DNA of 64,000 nucleotides from positions 52,653,001 to 52,717,000 of the forward strand of contig OX031057.1 in assembly GCA_943736015.1 (NCBI GenBank). The letters run 5' to 3'. The position numbers and the translations under genes were made by a program. The notes under the pieces are model-generated. The model was not told the DNA's origin, made no database searches, and worked only from the letters and a program-made list of their open reading frames with translations. Each line of letters starts with the position of its first letter. Within the stretch, counting starts at the first letter, position 1. The stretch comes from Tridacna crocea (Eukaryota > Mollusca > Bivalvia > Cardiida > Cardiidae). Below are positions 10,186 to 19,498 of this stretch, piece by piece.

Positions 10186-10442
10186 CCGCCGACTCACGGT
10201 ACAGCTCAGTCGGTAGCGTGCAGGACTTGAGAACAGGAGGTCGTGAGTTCGATCCCTGGTTAGGTCAAATATCCTTCCGGACATCGATGATACTAGTAAT
10301 CATTTCGACAGGATTCATTCCTCTCCCACCGCTGACCATTATATCGACGATGGTTATGTGGGAAAGCAGCCAATGGAAAGAAAACTGTGTGGAGTATATG
10401 GACCTCCTGGGTAGGTGTTTCGAGCGTCAATCCTCGGAATGA
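10186..10442 (+). mobile_element. tRNA-derived SINE (type 2)
   Basis: The head has TACAGCTCAGTCGGTAGCGT and GTCGTGAGTTCGATCCCTGG (A and B box-like). The body GACAGGATTCATTCCTCTCC ... ATGGTTATGTGGGAAAGCAG is shared with copies at 21944, 40260 and 56525. The usual tail (GCGTTAAA, CAAT repeats) is absent. Confidence 0.8.
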
Positions 10443-10601
10443 ATTTGACTTATGTACGGCAGCGAACTAGCGACCTCTAGTCTGCACTCCCTGTCCATGC
10501 CAACGAATCGAACTGTCTTAGCCATGGTTCTCCCAAGAGATGAAACAGTACTTCCAAAATACAAATATTACCCTATTACGCGTGCCGTTTCCAGACCTCT
10601 G

Positions 10602-10725
10602 CCGGGCCTCAGTAGCTCAATCGGTAGCGTTCGGGACTCATGAAAGGAGGGCGTCACAGTTTCGATTTCCTGGGTAAGCAAACTTCTTTCCGAGGATTGG
10701 TGATAGTCAGAAGTTGTTTTACTTT
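10602..10725 (+). mobile_element. Second SINE head, truncated
   Basis: CTCAGTAGCTCAATCGGTAG ... GTCACAGTTTCGATTTCCTG repeats the tRNA-like head 400 bp after the previous one. It continues only to GATTGGTGATAGTCAG. Confidence 0.7.
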
Positions 10726-10733
10726 CAAATTAA

Positions 10734-11109
10734 GGTTAGACCTGTGTAATGGAAAACAGCTATTTCCACTAAAATATCATCCCGCAAAATTATCTATTCT
10801 GTAATTAAAAATGAGTATTACTGAACTACTTTTGCCGTTTCATTTTTTTTTTTTTTCCATTTTTCGCCTCCTTTGAATTATCATTTATAAATCCAAAACC
10901 ACTATATTCTGAATTCAACAAGAGATAATAATTACCTCCCTTTTAAGAAAACTAACAAAAGTATCAAAAAATATTTTCAGGACAGACATACACGGAATTT
11001 TTGATCCGTTAGAAATGTGCAAAAATATCATTTCTGAATAAATCCTTATTTATCCTTATTTATCAACCAATTAGAATTTTCACCGGAAGTGCATTACACA
11101 GGTCTTACC
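10734..11109 (+). mobile_element. F element, 376 bp, TTAA on both sides
   Basis: TTAA at 10730-10733 and 11110-11113. Ends GGTTAGACCTGTGTAATGG and CATTACACAGGTCTTACC are inverted repeats. The interior has GAGATAATAATTACCTCCC near 10921. Confidence 0.9.
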
Positions 11110-11113
11110 TTAA

Positions 11114-11333
11114 CTCTTTACCAAACTACAGAATTTTAGACTCGTCCAAATTTGAAGCACCTGCAGACGACAAAATAAATGTAACTCAAAATTGAAATTT
11201 GTTTCAAGCAGGGTAGAAAACATTGTGGGAAAAGAAGAAAATGCTGGTTACCGGCATTTTCTCCTTTTCCCACAATGTTTTCAAAAGGCCTTTATCTCAG
11301 GGTCGTAAAAACCTGGGATTGTTTGGTAAAGGG
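11114..11333 (+). mobile_element. B element sharing a TTAA with F
   Basis: 220 bp between TTAA 11110-11113 and 11334-11337. Hairpin AAATGCTGGTTACCGGCATTT near 11239. Confidence 0.9.
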
Positions 11334-11524
11334 TTAAAACATTTCTGGAAAACAGGACTCTGAACTTTTTAAAATTATTTTTAGTAAATACGAGCCCAGG
11401 TCTTTTTTTTTTCTTTTTTGGCAATGACACTAACAAGGTTTTAAAATAGTATCCACTTAAATCCAGTCAGAATAAGTAAATGAAACTAATAGTAGCAATA
11501 GTATAAAACCCAAATTACGCTGTT

Positions 11525-11663
11525 TCAAAGGTATAGGTATTATCCGGCAGAGAAGATATCTCCATGTCGGACAGTTTTGATTCAAGATCAGATTGCACTT
11601 TCCGTGCAGTATGATCTTAATCTACACAATCCGCAAAAAGTTCATAAATCTTAACCCAAAGGG
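11525..11663. mobile_element. G element
   Basis: Core TTCAAGATCAGATTGCAC and GTGCAGTATGATCTTAATCT. It ends AACCCAAAGGG followed by TTAA 11664-11667. Confidence 0.65.
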
Positions 11664-11888
11664 TTAAAAATGTCCGTTCCATGGGCTAAAAGTCCAAGGA
11701 GTTAAATAAAGATCTATAAATTCCATCATGAGTATAAGGTGTATTAAAAAATCAAGCTTATATAAATATTAAAAAACTCTTCAAGTTGCAGTATTTGGCT
11801 TTTACCCTTTTCAAAACAGCGCCAATTGTCATCAACCCTCAAAACAGAAGATTTTTTAAGTATTGTTGAAAAAGCAGAAATGTTATAT

Positions 11889-12150
11889 GGCTTGCAACAC
11901 GGGAAAAAGGTGCATTCGGACATTTGCGTAAAGTGTCGTCCCGGATTAGCCTGCGCCGTCCGCGCAGGCTAATCCGAGACGGCACTTTACGACTACATTA
12001 GATTTTGTGCTACAATAGACTTGTGTGAAACAGAAAATTACATAAACACGGAAAATGCCGTCCCGGATTAGCCTGCGCGGACTGCGCAGGCTAATCCGGG
12101 ACGACACTTTACGCAAATGTCCGAATGCCCCTTTTCGGGTGTTGCACTCC
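11889..12150. mobile_element. H element, 262 bp, 4-bp target duplication
   Basis: ATAT at 11885-11888 and 12151-12154. Termini GGCTTGCAACACGGGAAAA and CGGGTGTTGCACTCC. Two hairpins (AGCCTGCGCCGTCCGCGCAG and AGCCTGCGCGGACTGCGCAG) separated by about 110 bp. Confidence 0.88.
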
Positions 12151-12224
12151 ATATAGTAACCAGAAATAATGTTTTCTATATATCTTCCAAGAAAATTGAG
12201 CCAGACCAAATTAATTTTGTAGTC

Positions 12225-12425
12225 GTCATATGTCCCATCGCTGATTATCGTTTTGGTCATGGTCATGTGGGAAAGCAGCCCTGGGCGTGGAAAGAATGTC
12301 GTGCGGAGTACTAGTAAGAGAAACTCCATGAAAGCATGAATAGGTGCACTGGCCGAAATGATAAAACTGAAATTATGTTGAAAACAGCGTTAAACACCAA
12401 TCAATCAAACAATCAATCAATCAAT
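12225..12425 (+). mobile_element. SINE 3' part with CAAT tail
   Basis: GGTCATGTGGGAAAGCAGCC, then GGTGCACTGGCCG and GAAAACAGCGTTAAACACC, ending in (CAAT)n. The tRNA-like head is missing. Confidence 0.7.
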
Positions 12426-12504
12426 CAACCAACTGCAAACGCTTTCACTTTGAGTTAGTCTAAAATGTTGCCGGCTGGAAATGAACTTAAGTACAAATTA
12501 CCAT

Positions 12505-12745
12505 CTCTCTTTATAAGGGAATCATTATAAGTTTTAACGACATTGAGGAAGAATCCTTTTGAAAACATAATGACAAAAGGAGAAAATGCTGGTAACATGC
12601 ATTTTCTCTTTTTCCCACAATATTTCTACCTTCTCAAGGGCAAATCCCAGAATTTGAGCCACATTAGAATACATGTATAATCGTCTGCAAATGCTTTCAA
12701 TTCTGACAAGCCCACAGTTTTGTTTCTGAGTGGTTCAGAGCTAAC
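12505..12745 (-). mobile_element. B element, degraded
   Basis: Hairpin GGAGAAAATGCTGGTAAC/ATGCATTTTCTC and inner arm TCGTCTGCAAATGCTTTCAA. Termini have decayed. Confidence 0.6.
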
Positions 12746-12785
12746 GTTGTTTTCATCAATATTTAAGTTTTGTCACAGCTCTCAT

Positions 12786-12836
12786 GGATGTTTATCTATT
12801 TATTCATTTATTTATTCATTTATTTATTCATTTATG
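12786..12836. repeat. TTTA/TTCA microsatellite
   Basis: Alternating TTTATTTATTCA units. Confidence 0.85.
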
Positions 12837-13159
12837 TAAAGGCGGTTTTGTATACTGTATAAGTGGAATTTTATGCGACGTGGAATTTTTTGCGATTTCG
12901 CGAATTTGAAAATCTCAAACTTTTCTGTTCGTGTAATTGGTATACCAACAAATAAAACGGGCGTGTTAAATTCGCAAACATTTCCATACGCAAAATGTAC
13001 AGAGTCGGTAATACGCAGGGTTTTTTTCACGCCATTTGGGACTTACCAACACAAACACCTGGGCCAAATCTTTTCACTGTTGATCAGTGTTGCTGTATGT
13101 CCAAGGATCAGTCTACCTCATGATTGGTTGTTATAAAAAATGTAGCTATGATGAATCCA

Positions 13160-13648
13160 GCCCGCCCGGGTGGCTCAGTGATGAGCGTGTCGGACTTATG
13201 ACCTGGTGACTGTGAGTTCGATACCCGGTTGAGGCGAACTTTCTTTCCGGCTTATTTTCACCTCTCACCTCTGCTGAAGCATGTGAGAAAAGTAGTCGGT
13301 GGCTTTGGAAAGAAAGCAGTGTAAGTACCGGTGTGAGAAAGCCAGGAAACACATGTGCATTTCCGACCGCCATGATATGACCTTAGCTTTTAACCCTTTC
13401 CCAAACAAGCCCTGGTTTTTACGTGCCTACAGTAAAAGTCTTTTGAAAACATTGTGGGAAATGGAGAAATTGCTCGTAACGAGCAATTTCTCCTTTTCCC
13501 ACAGTGTTTTCTACCCTTTTTAAGAACTTTCTGCCATCTTCTCCAAATCAAAAACTGTCGTCTGCAAACTCTTTAGGTTTGGAAGAGTCCAAAATCTGTC
13601 GTTTGGGAAAGGGTTAAAGTGGCGTTAAACCCCAATACAACCAGCCAT
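13160..13648 (+). mobile_element. SINE with 12-bp target duplication, split by B
   Basis: Flanked by ATGATGAATCCA at 13148-13159 and 13649-13660. The head GGGTGGCTCAGTGATGAGCG ... GACTGTGAGTTCGATACCCG is tRNA-like. The tail (AGTGGCGTTAAACCCCAATA) follows the B copy. Without B the SINE is about 265 bp. GAGAAAGCCAGGAAACACA recurs near 19799. Confidence 0.88.
13394..13613 (-). mobile_element. B element (GCTCGTAACGAGC variant) nested in SINE
   Basis: TTAA at 13390-13393 and 13614-13617. Ends CCCTTTCCCAAACAAGCCC and GTCGTTTGGGAAAGGG. The hairpin reads ATTGCTCGTAACGAGCAAT, not the commoner ATGCTGG form. Confidence 0.9.
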
Positions 13649-13881
13649 ATGATGAATCCATAATTATGTGACAGCTGACTTGGTGTCACGCATTACGGCG
13701 ATTCAGTGAGCCCTGTTTTATTGCCAGGGCATGACTTGCAATTTTTGGTGTACTTTCTGATTAAGAAAAGTTCAAATGGATTTCAAAATTTAATCTCGTA
13801 ATGCTTTCAAACAAGCACGTAAAAATAGTTACGCAATCAGTTAAAGAAACTATCAAATCCCAACCCAACTTTACCCCTTAA

Positions 13882-14428
13882 AGGTGGGTATTTAGTTTTT
13901 TCACGTCACACCAAATTAAAAAAAAAAAAACCAAATATATCACTGAAATTTATATGAAAAAAAAAATGCAAATTATCAATAATTAAGAATCACGAAATTA
14001 CAAAAAAAAAAAAAATTGGGGGGTGGTATTCCCTTAAAAGGCTACGTAGCCTCTTAAGCTATTTTTAGATTTCCGGCCAAAATTTTAAAAAAGCATTGTG
14101 GGAATGTTAAGTGACTGACAGGTGACTAATGACTCTTAAATTCCATAACATAACAAACATGTGATTATTTTCCATAATATCTAGATCTTCGGACACTATG
14201 TTTGAAGCTTTGTCTGTGTATTTCCGGTATGTAAATGAACGAGTTGCTGATGTAAAAATAGACCATGTTTGCCTTCAGCGTTGACCTAAGCTGTTGTAAA
14301 TCTCTAATTTCTCTTGTTGTCGGATGGTTTTCGACTACTGGGTTTTTATGAATGAAAATTATATGGCTATGGGAGTATAACGATGCGTTTTTCGTAAAAT
14401 TTTCGCCCCAAGATCTGAAGGGCCACCT
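13882..14428 (+). mobile_element. E element, full length (547 bp)
   Basis: TTAA at 13878-13881 and 14429-14432; ends AGGTGGGTATTTAG and CTGAAGGGCCACCT. An internal palindrome GGCTACGTAGCC lies near 14039. No transposase frame, so non-autonomous. Confidence 0.9.
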
Positions 14429-14464
14429 TTAAGCATCATATGTATAGATTTTGATATTTTCCGC

Positions 14465-14535
14465 GGTCGGTGTAGATCAAGACCAGACTGTACAATCGTG
14501 CGGTCTGATCTTTGATCGGAACTGGCCGATCATTT
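14465..14535. mobile_element. G element, short
   Basis: GTGTAGATCAAGACCAGACT and GTCTGATCTTTGATC make the palindrome. Flanks are decayed. Confidence 0.6.
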
Positions 14536-14560
14536 TTGTTGAGACCTTTTGATATGAATT

Positions 14561-14839
14561 AGCCGTACTCTGTGAAAAAATAAAAGGAGGGGTGAGGTTT
14601 AATGCATCTGCGAAAAGTATCGACTCAGGTCAGCCTGCGCAGTGCGTGCAGGCTGACCTGGGCCGAAACTTTTCGAGATAGGTCAATTTTCTGTATGTCA
14701 AAGAACCAGTTTACCTCATGATCACGACGGATGTTGAAAAAAATATGACTATTATAGATTCATAACTATGTGGTGACTTCGGCTGCTGTTACGAATCACG
14801 GAGATGCATTAAGCCCCCTTTTCACAGAGCACGGTTCAA
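14561..14839. mobile_element. I element, full length
   Basis: Ends GTACTCTGTGAAAA and GCATTAAGCCCCCTTTTCAC. The inner hairpin pairs AGGTCAGCCTGCGCAGTGCG with GCAGGCTGACCTGGGCCG. Followed by TTTTCGAGATAGGTCAATTT and the sequence between. This copy shows the empty site used by B at 9912-10140. Confidence 0.85.
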
Positions 14840-14939
14840 ATTGTTTTGATATTGGATGGGCCTTTTTTTTGTCGCTGAAAGAGATGGCATTTTCAGTAGT
14901 TCTAGCGATGTCGTACAAATCTGTGACAAAATTAATTAA

Positions 14940-15155
14940 CTCATTACCAAAGGACAATGTTTTAGGCTTGTCCAAATCCAAAGAATTTGCAGACGGCAAA
15001 ATAAAAGAGGCTGAAAATTTGAAATCTGTTTTGTAAGGGGTAGAAAACTTTGTGGGAAAAGAGGAAAATGCTGGTATTTTCTCCTTTTACCACGATGCTT
15101 TTTTATAGGTTTCTTTCTCAGGGTCGTCAAAAGTATATGGATTGTGTGGGAATGA
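14940..15155 (+). mobile_element. B element with shortened hairpin
   Basis: TTAA at 14936-14939; right end GTGTGGGAATGAGTTA. The hairpin arm is truncated (GGAAAATGCTGGTATTTTCTCC). Confidence 0.8.
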
Positions 15156-15296
15156 GTTATCAAATTATAAGAAGAAAAAAATGTCAATAGGGAAATTAGT
15201 AAGGGAAAAGGAGCCATTCCTTGTTCCAAGGAACAGTTCCCTTTGAAAAAGGTGTGGCCAACAGGGATGTGCAAGTTTGCATATGCAAAGCGTTAA

Positions 15297-15440
15297 CCCT
15301 CATCCTACTAAGCGTAATAATGTATATCTTTGCGGACAGTGTAGATCAAGATCAGACTGCACAGAACGTGCAGTCTGATCTTGATCTACACTGACCGTTA
15401 CTAAGATATTTCTTCGCCTCCGAAATTTAAGAAAAATTAG
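15297..15440. mobile_element. G element
   Basis: TTAA at 15293-15296 then CCCTCATCCTACTAAGCG. Core AGACTGCACAGAACGTGCAG is a perfect palindrome with long arms. Confidence 0.8.
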
Positions 15441-16083
15441 GTACGTGGAATAGTATATATATTAACTTGTTACTCACCGCTTGAAAATCTCGATTTACTG
15501 CTGTACCAGGTAAAGGATTAAATTTAGATAAAAAAGTCGTGATGACGTCAGAGTAGGCAGTCTGCGCTGCGCTGCGCTTATATATAGAACAAATGTATTC
15601 GGCTTGTGTTGACATTCATACCTGTAAAACCACGTGATGAACATTTAAATTTGAGACTACAGCTTTTAAACAAGTGGTATTTGACAACTTTAAAACAAGT
15701 GACATTTTTAAAATTGATAAACCTTGAGGAAGTTACATGAAACAAAAACGGGTGTTTTACGAGTAATATTTTCGACGAGCAGAATTTAATAAAACGAAAA
15801 TAAAAGGTAAAAAAAAACACCATTGAATAGTTACCAAATACGGAGTAAATCATATCTTTTTTTTTATTTATTAATAATACTGTAAAATAGTTACATTTTC
15901 GTGACTTTTGTTTCTTTCTTTTATATTGTCATCGAAATTACAATCTAACAGAATCGATGGGAAAAAAAAAGACGGTGTTTTACGGGAAAATATTTGACAA
16001 ATCAAATCGAATCAATGTTTATAAATGGGTAATTATCATATTTGAACCATTGTGAGTTAAATATAGTCCATAACTGACTAATG
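15441..16083. other. No supported gene
   Basis: AT-rich. TGACGTCA, a CRE-like octamer, lies near 15543, but nothing ties it to a gene. Two short reverse open frames show no domain. Confidence 0.4.
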
Positions 16084-16087
16084 CTAA

Positions 16088-16309
16088 ATCCTTTACCGTA
16101 CAAGGCAGATTTTAAACGACACAGAGAATGAAGCCTTTTGAAAACATTATGGAAAAAGGAGAAAATGCTGGTAACCAGCATTTTCTCCTTTTTTCATAAT
16201 GTTTTTTATTCTGTCAAAGAAAAATGGCATCATTTGAACCACATTGAAATTGATGTCTGAAATGCTTTCAAATTGAAAAATAGCTACAACTTTGTCCTAA
16301 GGTAAAGGG
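16088..16309 (-). mobile_element. B element immediately upstream of the C1q promoter region
   Basis: CTAA on the left and TTCA 16310-16313 on the right (both one change from TTAA). Hairpin GCTGGTAACCAGC near 16168. Its right end lies about 20 bp before the candidate TATA box of the C1q gene. Confidence 0.8.
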
Positions 16310-16330
16310 TTCAAGACCCTGCAGATATAC

Positions 16331-16338
16331 TATAAATA
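16331..16338 (+). promoter_or_regulatory. Candidate TATA box of the C1q gene
   Basis: TATAAATA lies 135 bp before the first possible ATG. A start site about 30 bp downstream would give a 5' leader of roughly 100 bases. No transcript evidence is available. Confidence 0.4.
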
Positions 16339-16465
16339 AACGTATTTAAACAAACTTTTGATACAGGATTACAACATACCAGGTCAACACTATCGATAAC
16401 AGATTTATCTACAGAGCCAGTACAATTGAAATATTATCATCATCATCATCGAATAACGACGAAAT

Positions 16466-17608
16466 ATGATCATTTTTGCCACAATGTCTCGACTCACCTG
16501 GTTATTAGTTACTGTAACAACCATTCTTTTGAACGTTCCAATGTTGCTCGGTAAGATTTTATTTCTACTTTCTGTCTACGAGCTGATAAGTCAGTCTGTT
16601 AATCATTCATTCATTCATTCATTTATTTATTTATTTATTTATCTGTCACTAAAACGTGAAGTTTGGTGCGTAAACGTGCAGTCTATTGATCGATTGACGT
16701 CGCCATTTTGGATGTTGTGTTGCAATTATAGTGATGTTTACGGGGCGCTCAAAACGGAAACCGGCTTTACTTGGTTTTTGCCAGGGTAAATGAAATATTC
16801 TTTGTCGATGTAATGCAGAGAAATGACCCTCCCCTACAAAATGACCCATGGGTCATTTCTCTACGTAGATGAATGACCCATGGGTCATTTCTCTACGTAG
16901 GATAGTGACCCGGGTCATTCCTCCACCTAGTGAAATGACTTTTGGGGTCATTTCTCTACGTAGATGAATGACCCGGGTCATTTTGTAGGGGAGGTCATTT
17001 CTGGCAATGTTTTCAAATACCACCTTCAACTCGGGATTGCATTGTAAAGATTTCTTTTTACAGTCAGTTATCTTTTTCTTCAAGGATATTTTCTTCGTAC
17101 TTTTTTTTTTGGTTGCATTGATATGTTATCATAAGTATTTCTACAGCCATTTTTGTTCCACATTTCAGGCGCGCACCACCATGGAAGGGTAGCTTTCCAA
17201 GCAGTGCGAAAAGAACCGATACGGGCAGAACTAGATGACATTCTAAAATTCGACGAGGTAGCCACGAACATTGGCATGCATTATAATGTGCACACTGGCG
17301 AATTTACGGCACCTGTCGCAGGGATTTATGTGTTCTACCTCCAAGTCGTGGCAAGTGATGGCACCTTCCTCAAAGTAAGCATTCAAAAGACTGCCTCGGC
17401 CTCCAAATACACTCATTATAGAGAAGTCGTGACCGCAGTCAGTGATAAGATGGGACCGGATAAGACTCTGGGTGGACAGGGTACGGCTTCCGCTGTTCTA
17501 CGGCTCAGAAGGGGCCAGAGAGTGACTACAATTATCAAGTGGATTTCTGGTAAAAAGGAGATAGACGGTGGAAGAACGACTAGTTTTTCAGGATATCTCT
17601 TACACTGA
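16466..17608 (+). CDS. Secreted C1q-domain protein (two exons)
   Basis: Globular C1q-domain proteins are secreted lectin-like recognition molecules that assemble as trimers; in bivalves many are linked to innate immunity. Exon 1 (16466-16550) encodes an N-terminal hydrophobic segment (LLVTVTTILLNVPMLLG) typical of a signal peptide. Exon 2 (17169-17608) encodes the whole C1q domain. The intron starts GTAAGA, ends TTTCAG and splits a glycine codon (phase 1). The joined frame has 174 residues. C1q hallmarks, in order: VAFQAV, FDEVATNIGMHYN, TGEFTAPVAGIYVFYLQV, GGQGTASAVLRLRRGQRV and a final FSGYLL. There is no collagen stretch or coiled coil, so this is the short sC1q type. A second in-frame ATG at 16484 also has A at -3 and would leave a shorter signal peptide. 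I see no AATAAA soon after the stop. Ligand unknown. Confidence 0.9.
16551..17168 (+). other. Intron of the C1q gene, with microsatellite and K element
   Basis: 618 bp, GTAAGA...CATTTCAG. It contains an ATTC/ATTT microsatellite at 16603-16643, the K repeat at 16811-17003, and a T-rich tract at 17099-17112. Confidence 0.85.
16811..17003. mobile_element. K element in the C1q intron
   Basis: Starts TAATGCAGAGAAATGACCCT and ends ATTTTGTAGGGGAGGTCATT, an inverted pair. Between them ATGACCCATGGGTCATTTC and CTACGTAG units recur, each nearly palindromic. Sister copies lie at 17909-18049 and 53878-54010. Confidence 0.8.
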
Positions 17609-17673
17609 GGTTCTATATAAGGTCTTATATCTTATGCTCTTGCAAAAAAGGAGAGGGTGTGGAGGGCGTTTAA

Positions 17674-17893
17674 CCCTTAACTCCATAGATACTCATTTCT
17701 ACGCATTGTTTGTAGGAGCCTTTGGAAAACATAGTGGCAAAAGGTGAAATTGCTCGTGACGAGCAATTTCACCTTTTGCCACAATGTTTTCTATGCTATC
17801 AAAAGGTGTCACATACACATAAGAAATAACTTCATCATTGCTGTTATTTAGGGTCAATTAAAGATACCATAGAAATACCTTACGGGATAAAGG
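17674..17893. mobile_element. B2 element just after the C1q stop
   Basis: TTAA at 17670-17673 and 17894-17897. Hairpin AAATTGCTCGTGACGAGCAA near 17747. It begins 62 bp after the C1q stop codon, so it probably lies in or next to the 3' untranslated region. Confidence 0.85.
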
Positions 17894-17908
17894 CTTAATG
17901 CGCCGGTC

Positions 17909-18049
17909 TAATGCAGAGAAACGACCCCCATTACAAAATGATCCACGGGTCATTTCTCTACATAGAGGAATAACCCGTGGGTCATTTTTTTTTCTACGTA
18001 GAATAATGACCCGGGTCATTTTGTAGGGTAGGGTCATTTCTCTGCACTA
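17909..18049. mobile_element. K element
   Basis: TAATGCAGAGAAACGACCCC at the left and GTCATTTCTCTGCACTA at the right form terminal inverted repeats. The middle has GGGTCATTTCTCTACATAG-type units. Confidence 0.8.
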
Positions 18050-18065
18050 CACCGGCGTGATGTAT

Positions 18066-18336
18066 GAAATATTTCATGCTCTGGCAAAACGGGGGCTTCA
18101 CGTATCTCCGTTATACACGATACTAGCCCGAATCATCACATTATTATAGATCCAAAGGAGCCACTTTTTTCGATAACCGGCATAATCATGACATAGATTG
18201 GTCCTTTGACAAACAGAAAATTGACTGGTACCGAAAAGTTTCGGCCCAGGTCAGCCTGCGCGGACTGCGCAGGCTGGCCTTGGTCGATACTTTTCGCAGA
18301 TGCATTAAACCCCCTTTTCACATAGTAGGGCTCATG
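18066..18336. mobile_element. I element, full length, reverse of 14561
   Basis: Ends CATGCTCTGGCAAAACGGGG and GCATTAAACCCCCTTTTCAC. Hairpin GGTCAGCCTGCGCGGACTGC near 18249. The hairpin lies at the right end, so orientation is opposite to the 14561 copy. Confidence 0.85.
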
Positions 18337-18463
18337 AAAAGTTATAATTTGCTATCGGAAAGGTAGAAACATTACCATCATTTTCTCCCTTTCCCACAAT
18401 GTTTTCTAGAGCCTTTTCTAAAAAGTTATTAGCGGTCAAAAGTCGTCATTGTGTGGTAAAGGG
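18337..18463 (+). mobile_element. B element, 3' half, abutting F
   Basis: AAAGGTAGAAACATTACC, then CATTTTCTCCCTTTCCCAC and the end GTCATTGTGTGGTAAAGGG, followed by TTAA 18464-18467 shared with F. Confidence 0.7.
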
Positions 18464-18467
18464 TTAA

Positions 18468-18838
18468 GGTAGAAGACCCCCCTGTAGGACAACGGCTATT
18501 TCCACTTTAATATGATATTACAAAATTTACAAAGTTTTCTGTGATAAAAAGTGCTATTTTAGCCTACTATTTTAATCAGACCACTTTTTCCTTTCTTTTT
18601 CCCTATATTTATCATTTATCAATTTAAAACCACTATATTCTCATTACAAAGGGAGATAATACTTACCTCCCTTTTCAGGAAACTAACAAATGTATCAACA
18701 AATGGTTTCAAGATAGACATCAAAGGAATTTCTGATCTGTCAGAAATGATCAAAAATATTATATCAGTATAAATCCTTACTTATCAGCTAACAAGAAATT
18801 TTATTCCATGTTCAACCGGTTACGATAAGGGGTCTACC
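18468..18838 (+). mobile_element. F element
   Basis: Starts GGTAGAAGACC after TTAA 18464-18467. Interior GGGAGATAATACTTACCTCC near 18650. Ends GGGGTCTACC without TTAA, next to a run of A. Confidence 0.8.
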
Positions 18839-19135
18839 AAAAAAAAAAAGAAGTAGAGCGATTCAGCTTGTTAGGGGTCTCTTGTGATAAGATCCTGATG
18901 TGAGGCTTCAAGTCAGCTTTGGCCTGACGCATTTCGTCTCACTGATTTCTAACGTCTAGTCAATGTGTGTTTAGTTTTGTTAAAGATGCAGTGAACAAGT
19001 TAATGTTTTTATTTTCTTTCAACAAAAATCCAAAATGATTTTGACTGACTTGCCATTGATGAAGATGATAAACTACGAGAGAAATTTACCTCTTGAGACT
19101 GTTACCTTAATTACCCATCCACAGCTTTCATTAAC
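18839..19135. other. No supported feature
   Basis: Unassigned. Nothing recognised. Confidence 0.4.
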
Positions 19136-19139
19136 AACG

Positions 19140-19225
19140 GGTGTTTGCGGACGACATAGATCAAGATCAGACTGCACAAAATTTGTACTCTGATCTTGGA
19201 TCTATATCGTCTGCTTGTTTGGTGA
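19140..19225. mobile_element. G element
   Basis: GATCAAGATCAGACTGCAC and TCTGATCTTGGATCTATAT. A half-copy (TGTGCAGTCTGATCTTGGAC) follows at about 19333-19370. Confidence 0.65.
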
Positions 19226-19498
19226 CTTATAAGATATTTCTTTTGTTTTGAAATTCAAAAGGGAGTGTATTTCATCTGTCTTTAAAAGGTCGAGTTATCC
19301 GGTAGACAACTAAGCTCGACTTCAGGACGTTGTGCAGTCTGATCTTGGACCCAAACTGCCTGAAAAGTTTAAGGTTATTGCACCAATTTAGCAAGTTAAA
19401 ATCTCACTAGTGAACGAACAAACTACACTTTTTTCATAAGCTAATGACGGGCTTTCGCTTCAAGATAAAGAAACAATTTGGTCATAATCTAGTATAAT

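Larger units (their letters stand above)
13055..13700. mobile_element. I element split by SINE (itself split by B)
   Basis: I interior sequence (AAGGATCAGTCTACCTCATG) reads to ATGATGAATCCA at 13159. It resumes after 13660 with TAATTATGTGACAGCTGACT. The interruption is a complete SINE with target duplication. The left part has lost the usual I terminus. Confidence 0.75.

Noticed and set aside
10186-10280. Functional tRNA gene
   Set aside because: A and B boxes are present, but no clean cloverleaf with paired acceptor stem can be formed and the sequence continues into a repeated SINE body.
10734-11333. F plus B as a single composite 600-bp element
   Set aside because: The two families occur alone elsewhere and in both relative orders and orientations, so shared TTAA ends fit separate insertions better.
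11946-12329. 127-codon reverse frame over H and a SINE piece
   Set aside because: It spans two unrelated mobile elements; similar frames recur at every H copy (8254-8635, 48147-48365, 53353-53745).
12873-13136. 87-codon frame (MRRGIFCDFANLKISNFS...) as a gene
   Set aside because: No recognisable domain; its 3' part lies in I-element sequence.
15543-15550. TGACGTCA as a functional CRE promoter element
   Set aside because: An isolated octamer with no adjacent gene or other promoter signal.
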